The translations under genes and the position numbers were made by a program. Positions 17,822-26,180 of a stretch of 64,000 nt of DNA are shown piece by piece. The DNA comes from JAOUEA01 sp963821935 (GTDB taxonomy: Bacteria > Actinomycetota > UBA4738 > HRBIN12): contig CAWGFM010000002.1 of NCBI GenBank assembly GCA_963821935.1, forward strand, positions 186,001 through 250,000, written 5' to 3'. The notes beneath the pieces were generated by a model. The model did no database searches, had not been told where the DNA came from, and saw nothing but the letters and a program-made list of their open reading frames with translations. Every line of letters begins with the position of its first letter. Position 1 is the first letter of the stretch.

Positions 17822-19008
17822 CGTTCCCTCAGCTTCATGGACGGGTTCAGGACGATCGGGTCCCAGCCGGCCCTGGTCAGCATCAAGACCGCCTGGCTGG
17901 CCCGGCCCTCCAGCTGGCTGCGGCGGTCGGCCGGCAAGGTCGTCGGATCGGTGGGGTGGATCAGGATCGCCATCTTGGGGCCGAAGCCGGCGCCGCTTCG
18001 GATCAGCGAGGTCAGCTCTGCCGGTGCGGGAGGCGCCGAGACGAAGACGAGCGAGGTGTCGGCCGAGGCGCCGGCGCGCAGGTGCGAGAGCGCGCGTCCG
18101 ATGGAACGGGCCTGCACGTGGGTGACGCCGGCCAGCACGTCGAGGAACAGCTCCTCCGAGACGTTGGCTGCGGGGCTGTCGGCCGTGGCCAGGCGCAGGG
18201 AGAACCCGCGTCGGGACAACGCCACGCCCAGCGTGGCCCCCACCGAGACGGCGCGCTCGAACGCCTGGCCATGGCTCTGTCCCAGCGCCTGCGCACGGGT
18301 ATCGATGAAGACGAGGCCGCTGGCACGCTTGGACGACTCGTCCTGGCGGATCATCAGCTCGCCGGTTCGGGCGACCGAGGGCCAGTGGATGCGGCGCAGG
18401 TCATCGCCCTCCTGGTAGCCGCGCATCGTGTAGTACTCCTCGCCCGTGCGGAAGAGCTGACGCGCCCGTGAGGCGCCGAAGCTGTGACCGCTGTTGCCCT
18501 CGGAGGGGCCGAACAGGTCCTCGATCTCGGGGGTCACCAGCAGCTCGTCCCGTTCGTCGAAGTCCAGGCTCTGTTTCGTGAGCGCGAATGGATCCGACAC
18601 GTCGGCGATGAGCGGGCCCAACCGATAGCGGCCCCTGGTCTGGGGGAGCACCGTGTAGCTGACGCGTTGCACGTTCCGCGGTGGGATGCCCGAGACCACC
18701 AGTCGTGCGGGGCGTCCCAACGCCGGCGGCAGGGTGTCCTGGACCAACAGGAAGGTCGAGGGAACCAGTGAGCGATTCTCCACGTCGAGCTGGATCGTGA
18801 CCCGCGTGCCGGGCTGCACCCGGACCTCGGTCAGCCGCCGCTTGATCGTGATCTGCGTTCGCCCCCACCGCACGAACAACGCGGCTGCGAACGGCAACAC
18901 GATGAGACCGACGGCGATGACCTCCAGGCCGGGTGAACCCACGATCCGTGCGCTGAGCCACATCGCGAGGCCGGCACCGACGACGCCGATGCCCCGGCCC
19001 GACGGCAT
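17779..19008 (-). CDS. DUF58 domain protein
   Basis: 409 residues. Two N-terminal helices (about residues 7-20 and 28-45) anchor it. A beta-rich region follows, then the DUF58 signature YQEGDDLRRIHWPSVARTGE near residue 200 and a vWA-like C-terminal domain (SLVFVSAPPAPAELTSLI). In MoxR-DUF58-transglutaminase operons it is thought to be the partner of the AAA+ MoxR ATPase. Its ATG shares one base with the MoxR stop (TGATG), so translation is coupled. No enzyme activity is known. Confidence 0.88.
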   Translation of the reverse strand: MPSGRGIGVVGAGLAMWLSARIVGSPGLEVIAVGLIVLPFAAALFVRWGRTQITIKRRLTEVRVQPGTRVTIQLDVENRSLVPSTFLLVQDTLPPALGRPARLVVSGIPPRNVQRVSYTVLPQTRGRYRLGPLIADVSDPFALTKQSLDFDERDELLVTPEIEDLFGPSEGNSGHSFGASRARQLFRTGEEYYTMRGYQEGDDLRRIHWPSVARTGELMIRQDESSKRASGLVFIDTRAQALGQSHGQAFERAVSVGATLGVALSRRGFSLRLATADSPAANVSEELFLDVLAGVTHVQARSIGRALSHLRAGASADTSLVFVSAPPAPAELTSLIRSGAGFGPKMAILIHPTDPTTLPADRRSQLEGRASQAVLMLTRAGWDPIVLNPSMKLRERWHAPRERTLARNG

Positions 19009-20018
19009 CAGGGGCTCTCCGCCACCGGGACCGCCACCTCGGCCACTACCTCGCGCACCACCACGTCGGGGGTGCGCCCGCCCATGACGGCATCGGCCGT
19101 CACGATGATGCGGTGCGAGAGCGTGGGCACGGCCAGGGTCTTCACGTCGTCAGGGATGACGTAGTCGCGCTCCTGGGTTGCCGCGAACGCCCTCGATGCG
19201 CGAAGGATCATCAGGGAGGCGCGGGGACTCGCCCCCAGGTAGACGTCGCCGTGTGTGCGGGTGGCCTCGACGATGTCCACGATGTAGCGCCGGATGGCGG
19301 GAGCGACGTGGACCTCCCGGGCCTGCAGGATCATGTCGGCGACGCCGGGGGCGTCGGTCACCGCCGAGATGTCGGACAGGGGTGCCCCACTGGCGTGACT
19401 CGCCAGGATCTCGGTCTCGACCTCGGCCGAGGGGTATCCGATCGACAGCCGCAGCATGAACCGATCGAGCTGGGCTTCGGGCAGCGGATACGTGCCCTCG
19501 TGCTCGATGGGGTTCTGGGTCGCGATCACCATGAACGGCGTGCCAAGCGGATGGGTCTGGGTGTCGATCGTGACCTGTCGTTCCTCCATGCACTCGAGCA
19601 AGGCCGACTGGGTCTTGGGCGATGCCCGGTTGATCTCATCGCCCAGCACGATGTTGGCGAAGATCGCACCGGGCTTGAACTCGAAGTCGCGCTGCTCCTG
19701 GTTGAAGACATTCACGCCGGTGACGTCGGTGGGCAGCAGGTCCGGCGTGAACTGCAGCCGGCGGAAGGAGCAATCGATCGAGCGCGCGATGGCCTTGGCC
19801 AGCATCGTCTTGCCCACGCCCGGTACGTCTTCGATCAACAGGTGTCCTTCAGCGACCAGGGCGACCAGGGCGAGGCGGATCTCCGCGTGCTTGCCTCGCA
19901 CGACCTTCTCGACGTTGTTCTCGATGTCGTGGAAGCGCTGGGCGAAGCGCTGCCAGTCTTGTGGGCGTTCCCGAACTTCCACGATCACCTCCGGGGCAAC
20001 GCGCCAATCGTACGTCAC
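19008..20018 (-). CDS. MoxR family AAA+ ATPase
   Basis: 336 residues. Walker A GVGKTM near residue 68, Walker B VLGDEINRA near 126, sensor-1 region VIATQNPIEHEGTYPLPEAQLDRF, and the C-terminal lid with GASPRASLMILRASRAFA. This is the MRP-type MoxR pattern. It probably acts as a chaperone-like ATPase on the DUF58 partner or on membrane complexes. Start is GTG 20018; GTG about 9 codons later is possible. First gene of the three-gene minus-strand operon. Confidence 0.9.
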   Translation of the reverse strand: MTYDWRVAPEVIVEVRERPQDWQRFAQRFHDIENNVEKVVRGKHAEIRLALVALVAEGHLLIEDVPGVGKTMLAKAIARSIDCSFRRLQFTPDLLPTDVTGVNVFNQEQRDFEFKPGAIFANIVLGDEINRASPKTQSALLECMEERQVTIDTQTHPLGTPFMVIATQNPIEHEGTYPLPEAQLDRFMLRLSIGYPSAEVETEILASHASGAPLSDISAVTDAPGVADMILQAREVHVAPAIRRYIVDIVEATRTHGDVYLGASPRASLMILRASRAFAATQERDYVIPDDVKTLAVPTLSHRIIVTADAVMGGRTPDVVVREVVAEVAVPVAESP

Positions 20019-20271
20019 TTCGGCGCCAACCGGTCCGGCGCCGTTCGCGCAGGACTCCCTGCATACGGACGATCGCGCCCACGCGTTTGCCCGGGATGCC
20101 GCGACGGCGACGAGACGAGGGGGGAACGAGGACGACGGATCGGCCGCGTCCGCGGACGCCCCGCGCGGCCCCTATTCGCAACTCCAGGCATCGCGCGCGA
20201 CCGATCCGTCGCCTCGCCCAGGAGATTACACCGCTGTGATTCGCTCGACGCAAGCACCCGACTCGTATCTC

Positions 20272-20313
20272 GGGGCTCTCGCTCGCTGACGCTCGCTACT
20301 TGGGCCCCAAGGC
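20272..20313. repeat. 41-42 base repeat, copy 1
   Basis: Begins GGGGCTCTCGCTCGCTGACG and ends TACTTGGGCCCCAAGGC. It matches copy 2 at 20867-20907 nearly base for base. Ends GGGGC / GCCCC can pair, and inside is a direct repeat of CGCTCGCT. The two copies bracket the HNH gene in the same orientation. Confidence 0.8.
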
Positions 20314-20346
20314 TGCGCGCCCCACAGAAGCCATCTGCGTGGGCCA

Positions 20347-20373
20347 TTGTTGGCCGCTGTTGGCCGCTACACT
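20347..20373 (+). promoter_or_regulatory. candidate promoter of the HNH gene
   Basis: TACACT at 20368-20373 lies only 7 bases before ATG 20381, so a transcript from it would be leaderless or nearly so. TTGTTG at 20347-20352 is a weak -35 with a short 15-base spacer. Confidence 0.4.
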
Positions 20374-20380
20374 CGGTCGC

Positions 20381-20863
20381 ATGGGACGTGCGCTCGTCCT
20401 CAACGCGTCGGACTCGCCGCTTGCGGTGGTCCCCGCGCGCCGGGCCGTCGTGCTGGTCCTCAAGGAGAAGGCTGAGGTCGTCCTGAGCAACGGCATGGTC
20501 TTCCACTCCGAGCGGATCGTCATGGAAGCACCGTCGGTCGTCCGGCTCCGCCGGTACGTTCGCGTGCCGTATCGTCCGCATGCCCCGCTCACGCGCCGAG
20601 CGGTGTTCGCGCGCGACGCATGGAGCTGCCAGTACTGCGGCAAGGCCGCGGAGAACCTCGATCACGTGGTGCCCCGTTCGCGTGGAGGTCTCCATGTCTG
20701 GGAGAACGTCGTGGCGGCCTGTCGACGGTGCAACACCAAGAAGGAAGACCGCACGCCGTCGGAGGCGGGGTTCCATCTGGCCCGTCAGCCGTTCGCGCCC
20801 CGCGACGGTTTCCACCTCACCCTGGGCAGGCTCGAGCCCGGCTGGGAAACGTATCTGGTCTAG
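20381..20863 (+). CDS. HNH endonuclease family protein
   Basis: 160 residues from ATG 20381. The N-terminal part (MGRALVLNASDSPLAVV to VRVPYR) is the accessory region common to actinobacterial HNH proteins. The HNH core spans ~80-125: CQYCGKAAENLDHVVPRSRGG, then HVWENVVAACRRCNTKK. It has both CxxC zinc pairs, the DH catalytic pair and the Asn. A phage, intron or mobile-element source is possible for such proteins, but this form is also widespread as a chromosomal housekeeping gene. It is flanked on both sides by the 41-42 base repeat. Confidence 0.85.
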   Translation: MGRALVLNASDSPLAVVPARRAVVLVLKEKAEVVLSNGMVFHSERIVMEAPSVVRLRRYVRVPYRPHAPLTRRAVFARDAWSCQYCGKAAENLDHVVPRSRGGLHVWENVVAACRRCNTKKEDRTPSEAGFHLARQPFAPRDGFHLTLGRLEPGWETYLV

Positions 20864-20866
20864 TTC

Positions 20867-20907
20867 GGGGCTACGCTCGCTGACGCTCGCTACTTGAGCC
20901 CCAAGGC
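20867..20907. repeat. 41-42 base repeat, copy 2
   Basis: Begins GGGGCTACGCTCGCTGACGC and ends TACTTGAGCCCCAAGGC, starting three bases after the HNH stop. Ends GGGGCT / AGCCCC form a perfect 6-base stem. Relative to copy 1 the T-G wobble at the stem base is a T-A pair, so pairing is kept. Confidence 0.8.
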
Positions 20908-20983
20908 ACTCGCTTGGCCTTCTCGGGGTTGCCTCGCGGGATCCTCGCCTGACCTCCGCTTCTGCTTGCCCTGCATCGCAATC

Positions 20984-20995
20984 GAACCTGTGTTC
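20984..20995. promoter_or_regulatory. LexA-like site at the mraZ promoter
   Basis: GAACCTGTGTTC has the GAAC-N4-GTTC core of the SOS box; the left arm TCGAAC (from 20982) is complete and the right arm GTTCTG matches 4 of 6. It ends two bases before the -35 of mraZ. A core like this is expected by chance about once in a window of this size, so position is the main argument. Confidence 0.35.
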
Positions 20996-20997
20996 TG

Positions 20998-21026
20998 TTG
21001 ACGTGGTGGAGTGCAGGTGGCATAAG
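20998..21026 (+). promoter_or_regulatory. mraZ / division-cluster promoter
   Basis: TTGACG at 20998-21003 and CATAAG at 21021-21026 with a 17-base spacer, giving a start near 21033, about 26 bases before mraZ. It overlaps the GTGG repeat array. Confidence 0.6.
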
Positions 21027-21053
21027 AGTGGAGCATTGTGGAGGAAAGGGGAG
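21006..21053 (+). promoter_or_regulatory. MraZ operator: GTGGAG repeat array
   Basis: GTGGAG at 21006, GTGGCA at 21017, GTGGAG at 21028, GTGGAG at 21038 and GGGGAG at 21048, spaced 11, 11, 10 and 10 bases. MraZ is known to bind short direct repeats with about one helical turn between them just before its own gene (TGGGN in E. coli). The array overlaps the -10 and the leader, as expected for autorepression. Confidence 0.65.
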
Positions 21054-21058
21054 GAGGC

Positions 21059-21487
21059 GTGGCCGAACTGCTCGGCACGCACGGTTACCAGCTCGACCCC
21101 AAAGGCAGGGTGTCGTTGCCGGCGAAGTTCCGAGCCGCGTTCGTGGACGGGGCCTGGATCACGGTTGGCCAGGACGGCTGTCTGTACTGCTTCCCCAGGG
21201 CCGAGTGGGAACGCCGGTCCGAGGAGGTCGCGTCCTTCCCCCTTTCCGACAACGACGGACGGGCGTATTCGCGACTGTTCTTCGGCTCCTCTGACGAGGT
21301 GAAGCTCGACGGGCAGGGACGGATCACGATCCCGCAGCGCCTGCGGGACGTCGTGGGCATGGACAAGGACGTGGTGGTGCTCGGCGTGCGAGACCGGATG
21401 GAGATCTGGGACCGCGAAACCTACGAAACCTACAGCGCCGGTTTCGCGGATGCGTACCGAAGCGGTGCGCTCGATCCAAGGGGGTAA
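21059..21487 (+). CDS. mraZ: MraZ, regulator of the division cluster
   Basis: 142 residues from GTG 21059, with GGAGG at 21050-21054. The earlier GTG at 21038 is part of the operator array and less likely. Two AbrB-like swapped-hairpin repeats are clear: LDPKGRVSLPAKFR near the N-terminus and LDGQGRITIPQRLRDVVGMDKDVVVLG later, each with the DxxGR DNA-contact loop. MraZ represses its own operon and binds upstream repeats. Length is typical for the family. Confidence 0.93.
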   Translation: MAELLGTHGYQLDPKGRVSLPAKFRAAFVDGAWITVGQDGCLYCFPRAEWERRSEEVASFPLSDNDGRAYSRLFFGSSDEVKLDGQGRITIPQRLRDVVGMDKDVVVLGVRDRMEIWDRETYETYSAGFADAYRSGALDPRG

Positions 21488-21491
21488 GGAC

Positions 21492-21620
21492 GTGGCGACA
21501 TCGGCGGGACCGAACAAGCTGGGCACCGAGGTGCGGCAGAGCCTGACGTTGATCGGCATGACGGCCCTGACCCTGCTGGCCTCGATCGGCCTGGGGATCT
21601 TGGCGGGGCACATCGGTTGA
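21492..21620 (+). CDS. small membrane protein between mraZ and rsmH
   Basis: 42 residues from GTG 21492: a polar start (VATSAGPNKLGTEVRQSL) and one helix (TLIGMTALTLLASIGLGIL) ending AGHIG. AAGGGGG at 21478-21484 gives a ribosome site at about 7 bases. The stop TGA overlaps the TTG start of rsmH (TTGA), the same coupling used by neighbouring genes. All these points support a real gene that standard length cut-offs miss. I do not recognise the family. Single-span proteins in this place could be divisome accessory factors, but that is only inference. Confidence 0.6.
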   Translation: MATSAGPNKLGTEVRQSLTLIGMTALTLLASIGLGILAGHIG

Positions 21621-22534
21621 CCTTGACGAAGCGTGCGTGGATGCCGGGCGACGCGACCCACGAGCCGGTCATGGTGGCCGAGGTGATCTCCTACCTCGGC
21701 GGCCGCGGCACCGTGGTGGACATGACCCTGGGCGCGGGAGGGCACGCGGAGGCCCTGCTGAACTCGGGCGTGGGGCGCGTGATCGGCATCGATCGCGATC
21801 CCGTCGCGGTGGCGATCGCGCGCGAACGCCTCGCAGGTTCGGGAGCGCGACTGCGGCTGGCGCAGACCACGTTCTCGGGGGTCGACGACGACCTGACGGA
21901 CGGGCCGGTCGACGGGATCCTCTTCGACCTGGGCGTGTCGTCGATGCAGCTCGATACGGCCGAGCGCGGTTTCGGCTATCGAGTGGATGGACCGCTCGAC
22001 ATGCGGATGGGTGGGGCGGCGGAAACCGACGCCCAGACCGCCGCCGACCTGGTCAACGAGCTCTCCGAGACCGAGCTCGCGGACCTGATCTACGAGTACG
22101 GCGGCGAGCATCGCTCCCGTCGGATCGCCCGCGCCATCGTGGCGAAACGGCCGATCACGACGACCGATCAGCTCGCCGGCGTAGTCGCGGGCGCGCTGGG
22201 CAAGCGACCGGGGGGCCCCCACCCCGCGCGTCGCACGTTCCAGGCGCTCCGTATCGCGGTCAATCGGGAGATCGAGGAGTTCGCCGCCTCCCTGCCTCGG
22301 GCGGTCGAGCTCCTCGCTCCCGGTGGCCGCGTGGTCGTGCTCGCCTACCACTCCCTGGAGGACCGGATCGCGAAGCGGTGCTTCCGGGAGGACGAGCGAG
22401 TCACGGTCCTGACGAAGAAGCCGCAACGGCCGACCGAAGAGGAGGTGGCTCGCAACCCTCGCGCTCGAGCCGCGCTCCTGCGCGTCGCCGAGCGGACGGA
22501 GCACAGCACCGAGCGCGCCGAGGCGGCCACGTGA
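21617..22534 (+). CDS. rsmH: 16S rRNA (cytosine(1402)-N(4))-methyltransferase
   Basis: 305 residues. HEPVMVAEVISYL, then DMTLGAGGHAEALL (SAM motif I), GIDRDPVAVAIA, and FDLGVSSMQLDTAERGFGYR with DMRM are the RsmH/MraW signatures. It methylates C1402 of 16S rRNA in the ribosomal P site. TTG 21617 overlaps the preceding TGA; ATG 21641 is an in-frame alternative with a poorer ribosome site. Second recognised gene of the division operon. Confidence 0.93.
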   Translation: MTLTKRAWMPGDATHEPVMVAEVISYLGGRGTVVDMTLGAGGHAEALLNSGVGRVIGIDRDPVAVAIARERLAGSGARLRLAQTTFSGVDDDLTDGPVDGILFDLGVSSMQLDTAERGFGYRVDGPLDMRMGGAAETDAQTAADLVNELSETELADLIYEYGGEHRSRRIARAIVAKRPITTTDQLAGVVAGALGKRPGGPHPARRTFQALRIAVNREIEEFAASLPRAVELLAPGGRVVVLAYHSLEDRIAKRCFREDERVTVLTKKPQRPTEEEVARNPRARAALLRVAERTEHSTERAEAAT

Positions 22535-22965
22535 GCGTTCCGGCCCGAGACCTCCATGCTCCTCGAGCCCACCAGCCCGAACGAGCGCGCCCCGTGCGCA
22601 CACCCGCGGTGCGTCCGGCACCCTCCATCCCTCCCCAGCGCCGGGCGCACCGTGAGACGTCCCGTCATACCCCTCGCCGCTCACACCCGGCCTTCTGGGT
22701 GTTCACGGCGGTGGTGATGACGACCCTGATCATGACCGTCGTGGCGCTCAACGCCCTGGTCGTGAACGCCACGTACCGCCTTCGCACGGTCCAGGAGGAG
22801 CAGGTGGGGCTGTCCGACGAGGGTGCCGCCCTGCGCATCGAGGTGGCGAGGCTCTCCGCACCCTCCCGGATCGCACGCTGGGCCGAGGACAACGACATGC
22901 GCCTGCCCGCCACCGACGAGGTCATCCCCCTGCGGGTGGCCGGTGCCGACGGCGGATCGGCGTGA
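22531..22965 (+). CDS. ftsL: cell division protein FtsL
   Basis: 144 residues, GTG 22531 overlapping the rsmH stop as GTGA. About 60 basic and proline-rich cytosolic residues come first, one helix follows (FWVFTAVVMTTLIMTVVALN), and then a periplasmic coiled coil (YRLRTVQEEQVGLSDEGAAL and on to ~125). Topology and position between rsmH and ftsI identify it, since sequence conservation in FtsL is low. It is a partner of FtsQ and DivIC in the septal complex that activates FtsW-FtsI. Confidence 0.82.
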   Translation: MSVPARDLHAPRAHQPERARPVRTPAVRPAPSIPPQRRAHRETSRHTPRRSHPAFWVFTAVVMTTLIMTVVALNALVVNATYRLRTVQEEQVGLSDEGAALRIEVARLSAPSRIARWAEDNDMRLPATDEVIPLRVAGADGGSA

Positions 22966-24674
22966 GCCCTCGTCCCCCTGCTCATCGCCTGGTGGCGATG
23001 CTGGTCATCATGGTCGTGGCGTTCGGCGGGATCGTCGTGCGGCTCGCCACCCTGCAGGTTCGCGACAACGGCGCCCTGGCCCGGCTGGGCATGGACCAGC
23101 GCGTCCGCACCATCGAGCTGCCCGCCGAACGAGGGCAGATCCTCGACCGGGCCGGCACGGCGTTGGCCGTGACCCGGGAAGCGCGCGACATCTACGCCAA
23201 CCCCACACTGGTCACCGACCCGCTGGGTGAGGCCGAGACGATCGCCGAGGCCCTCGAGATGAAGCCGAAGGACGTGCGCGAGGCGCTGGCGACCGACGGG
23301 ACGTTCGTCTACCTCAAGCGTCAGGTCGATCTGGACGTGGCCAACGACCTGGAAGCCCTCCAGCTTCCGGGTATCGGCTTCCTCGAGGTGCCCCAGCGCT
23401 ACTACCCGGCGGGCTCACTCGCCCCCCAGGTCCTGGGGTTCGTGGACGTGGACGGCGTGGGCATCGCGGGCCTGGAGAACCGCTACCAGGCGGAGTTGGC
23501 GGGCACCCCGGGAGAGCGCACCGCCGAGCTCTCGGCCGACGGACTGCCGATCTCCACCGGACTCGACACCCTGGTCGAACCCGTGCCGGGCACCTCGATC
23601 ATCACGACGTTGGACCGGCAGATGCAGTACATGGCGGAGGCGGCGCTGGAGCGGGCCGTGGAGCAGAACCAGGCCCTCGGCGGCACGGTGATCGTGATGG
23701 ATCCGCACACCGGTGACGTCTACGCGATGGCGACCTACCCGGGGTTCGACCCCAACCACTTCGCGGACGCTCCGGCGGAGGTGATGCGCAACCGCGCCGT
23801 GACCGACGCCTTCGAACCGGGCTCGGTCAACAAGATCATCACCGCGGCGGCCGCCCTGGAGACGGGGTCCGTCAGTCTCGATCAGCGGTTCCAGGTGCCC
23901 GCGCAGATGCAGGTGGGCCCGTTCACCATCCACGACTCCCACGTGCACCCCGTCGAGACGATGACGATCGGCGACATCATCGCGGAGTCGAGCAACATCG
24001 GCTCGGCCCTGGTAGCCGAGCAGGTGGGGAACGAGCCACTGGGGGACTACATGGAGCGGTTCGGCTACGGCCGGGAGACCGGCGTGGGGTTCCCGGGTGA
24101 GGCGGAAGGCGTCCTGCTGCCGGCCTCGCAGTGGGACGAGGTGATCCGCGCCACGGTGTCGTACGGGCAAGGCATCTCGGTGACCCCACTCCAGATGGCC
24201 GGTGTCTACGCCACGATCGCCAACGACGGAACCTGGGTGCAGCCCCGCTTGGTCCGAGGGTTCCGCTCGACCGATGGCACCTTCCGCCCAGCCCCCTCGC
24301 CTCGGACCCGGCAGGTGGTACGGCCGGAGACGGCGGACCTGTTGACCAGCATGCTGGCGTCGGTGGTGCAGGACGGCACCGGCGGTGAAGCGCAGATCCC
24401 CGGCTACCAGGTGGCCGGCAAGACCGGGACCTCGCGCAAGCTCGATGAGAACGGCACCTACGTGCAGCGGTACATGGCATCGTTCGTCGGGTTCCTGCCC
24501 GCATCCGATCCGAAGGTCGTGATCGCCGTCTCGATCGACGAGCCTCGCACGGTGTACGGGGGCCTGGCGGCGGCGCCGCTGTTCCAAGAGCTGGCCCGGT
24601 ACGCCATCCAGCGCCTCGCGATCCCGGCAGCGCCGCCGGTCGGCCTGCCACCGCACGCTCAAGAACTCCCGTGA
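22962..24674 (+). CDS. ftsI: septal peptidoglycan transpeptidase FtsI (PBP3)
   Basis: 570 residues, GTGA overlap with ftsL. One N-terminal helix (LVAMLVIMVVAFGGIVVRLA), then the dimerisation domain with RGQILDRAG, then the transpeptidase domain. Its motifs are SVNK (SxxK serine ~288), SSN (~343) and KTGT (~487), all intact. It crosslinks septal peptidoglycan with FtsW. There is no C-terminal PASTA domain visible. Confidence 0.94.
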   Translation: MSPRPPAHRLVAMLVIMVVAFGGIVVRLATLQVRDNGALARLGMDQRVRTIELPAERGQILDRAGTALAVTREARDIYANPTLVTDPLGEAETIAEALEMKPKDVREALATDGTFVYLKRQVDLDVANDLEALQLPGIGFLEVPQRYYPAGSLAPQVLGFVDVDGVGIAGLENRYQAELAGTPGERTAELSADGLPISTGLDTLVEPVPGTSIITTLDRQMQYMAEAALERAVEQNQALGGTVIVMDPHTGDVYAMATYPGFDPNHFADAPAEVMRNRAVTDAFEPGSVNKIITAAAALETGSVSLDQRFQVPAQMQVGPFTIHDSHVHPVETMTIGDIIAESSNIGSALVAEQVGNEPLGDYMERFGYGRETGVGFPGEAEGVLLPASQWDEVIRATVSYGQGISVTPLQMAGVYATIANDGTWVQPRLVRGFRSTDGTFRPAPSPRTRQVVRPETADLLTSMLASVVQDGTGGEAQIPGYQVAGKTGTSRKLDENGTYVQRYMASFVGFLPASDPKVVIAVSIDEPRTVYGGLAAAPLFQELARYAIQRLAIPAAPPVGLPPHAQELP

Positions 24675-26180
24675 GGGCTACCCGCTCGCGGCGGGGGCCG
24701 CGGGTACGCTACCGGCCGGTGGTAGATCCCTTCCCCTCGGTTTCGTTCGCCGACCTCGTCGCGGCGGTCCCGCAGGCGTCGCGGCGTGGTGACGCGCAGG
24801 TCATCGACGTCGCGTTCGACTCGCGTGACGTGTCGCCCGGCGCCACTGTTCTTCTGCATCCCCGGGGCGTCGGTCGATGGTCACGACTTCGCGGGCGCCG
24901 CGGTCCACGCCGGCGCCGTCGCGCTCGTGGTGGAGCGCCCGCTCGACCTCGACGTGGCGCAGGCGGTGGTGCCGTCGGTCCGCTCGGCGATGGGTCCGAT
25001 GTCGGCGGTGGCGTTCGGACATCCGGCTCGCGCCATGACGATGCTGGGCGTAACCGGCACCAACGGCAAGACGACGGTGACCTACCTGCTGGAGGAGATC
25101 GTGCGGGCCGCCGGGATGCGCCCCGGCGTGATCGGCACCACCGGCGCGCGCATCGATGGAACCCCGGTCGCCATGTCGCGGACGACCCCCGAGGCGCCGG
25201 ATCTGCACCGGCTGCTGGCGCGCATGCGCGATGACGACGTGGACGCCGTCGCGATGGAGGTCTCGTCGCACGCGCTCGACCAGGGGCGGGTCGGTGGCGT
25301 GCGGTTCGACGCGGCGGCCTTCACGAACCTGTCGCAGGATCACCTGGACTACCACCCATCCATGCAGGACTACTTCGACGCCAAGGCGACGTTGTTCACG
25401 CCTGGCGTCGCCGCGACGGGCGCGGTCAACGTCGATGACCCGTACGGACGGCGTCTGCACGACGATCACGCGATCGCGCTGTCGAGCTTCGCCATGGATC
25501 GAGACGCCGATCTCCGTGCTCTCGACGTGGACGCCACAGCCGACGGACTGAGCTTCCGGGTGGACGATCGCCGCGTCCGCTCCTCGTTACGCGGGCGGTT
25601 CAACGTGTCCAACTGCCTGGCCGCGATGGCACTGGCCCGCGCGGTCGGGATCGATGATGACGACAGCGTCGCCGGCATCGAGGCGCTCCGCGAGGTACCC
25701 GGCCGCGTCGAGCCGATCGAGGCGGGACAGGGATTCCTGGTGGTGGTGGATTACGCGCACACGCCGGATAGCATCCAGACCGTGCTGGAAGCGGCGCGCC
25801 CGCTGACGTCTGGGCGGCTCATCATCGTGTTCGGTTGCGGGGGTGACCGCGACCGTGCCAAGCGACCCCTGATGGGTCGGGTCGCCACCTCCAGAGCCGA
25901 TCTCACGGTCCTGACCAGCGACAACCCCCGGACCGAGGATCCTCTCGCGATCCTCGCCCAGATCGAAACCGGTGCGGTCGAGGGCGGTGGGGAGTTCGTC
26001 AGCGAGGCCGATCGGAGGCTCGCGATCAGGCGTGCGCTGCGCGGGGCGCGCACCGGCGACACCGTCATCGTCGCGGGCAAGGGGCACGAGCCCTACCAGG
26101 AGACCGCCGACGGGCTCGTCGAGTTCGACGATCGCATCGTCGTGCGCGAAGAGCTCGCGGCGCGAGAGGTTCGATCGTGA
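24671..26180 (+). CDS. murE: UDP-MurNAc-tripeptide synthetase MurE, frameshifted
   Basis: GTG 24671 overlaps the ftsI stop (GTGA). The first frame gives FADLVAAVP...VAFDSRDVSPGATV. At ~24848 the family sequence continues in another frame as FFCIPGASVDGHDFAG, and one missing base in the GTTCTT run explains it. The rest is intact: GVTGTNGKTTVTYLL (ATP site), SSHALDQGRV, and DNPRTEDP, the motif that marks meso-diaminopimelate specificity. It adds diaminopimelate to UDP-MurNAc-L-Ala-D-Glu. As murE is essential, a sequencing indel is more likely than loss. Confidence 0.88.

Larger units (their letters stand above)
20019..20380. other. intergenic region between moxR and the HNH gene
   Basis: 362 bases between divergent starts. 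It should hold the minus-strand promoter of the MoxR operon, but I see no convincing -35/-10 pair for it. It holds repeat copy 1 at 20272-20313, a tandem TTGGCCGCTG at 20350-20368 (second unit incomplete), and a TACACT box before the HNH start. A plus-strand frame stays open to 20289 but has no family-like sequence and is rejected as a gene. Confidence 0.6.

Noticed and set aside
19456..20289. Plus-strand frame reaching into the moxR-HNH gap
   Set aside because: Mostly antisense to moxR; the part in the gap has no conserved sequence or ribosome site.
20347..20373. Integration site near the HNH gene
   Set aside because: No integrase, no tRNA end and no duplicated target were found next to the repeats; mobility remains only a suggestion.
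20015..22684. 889-codon minus-strand frame across the HNH gene, mraZ and rsmH
   Set aside because: It covers three recognised genes and their control region and shows no protein-like motifs.
24671..26180. murE as a true pseudogene
   Set aside because: Both sides of the break are fully conserved, the gene is essential, and other essential genes in the window show the same single-base pattern.
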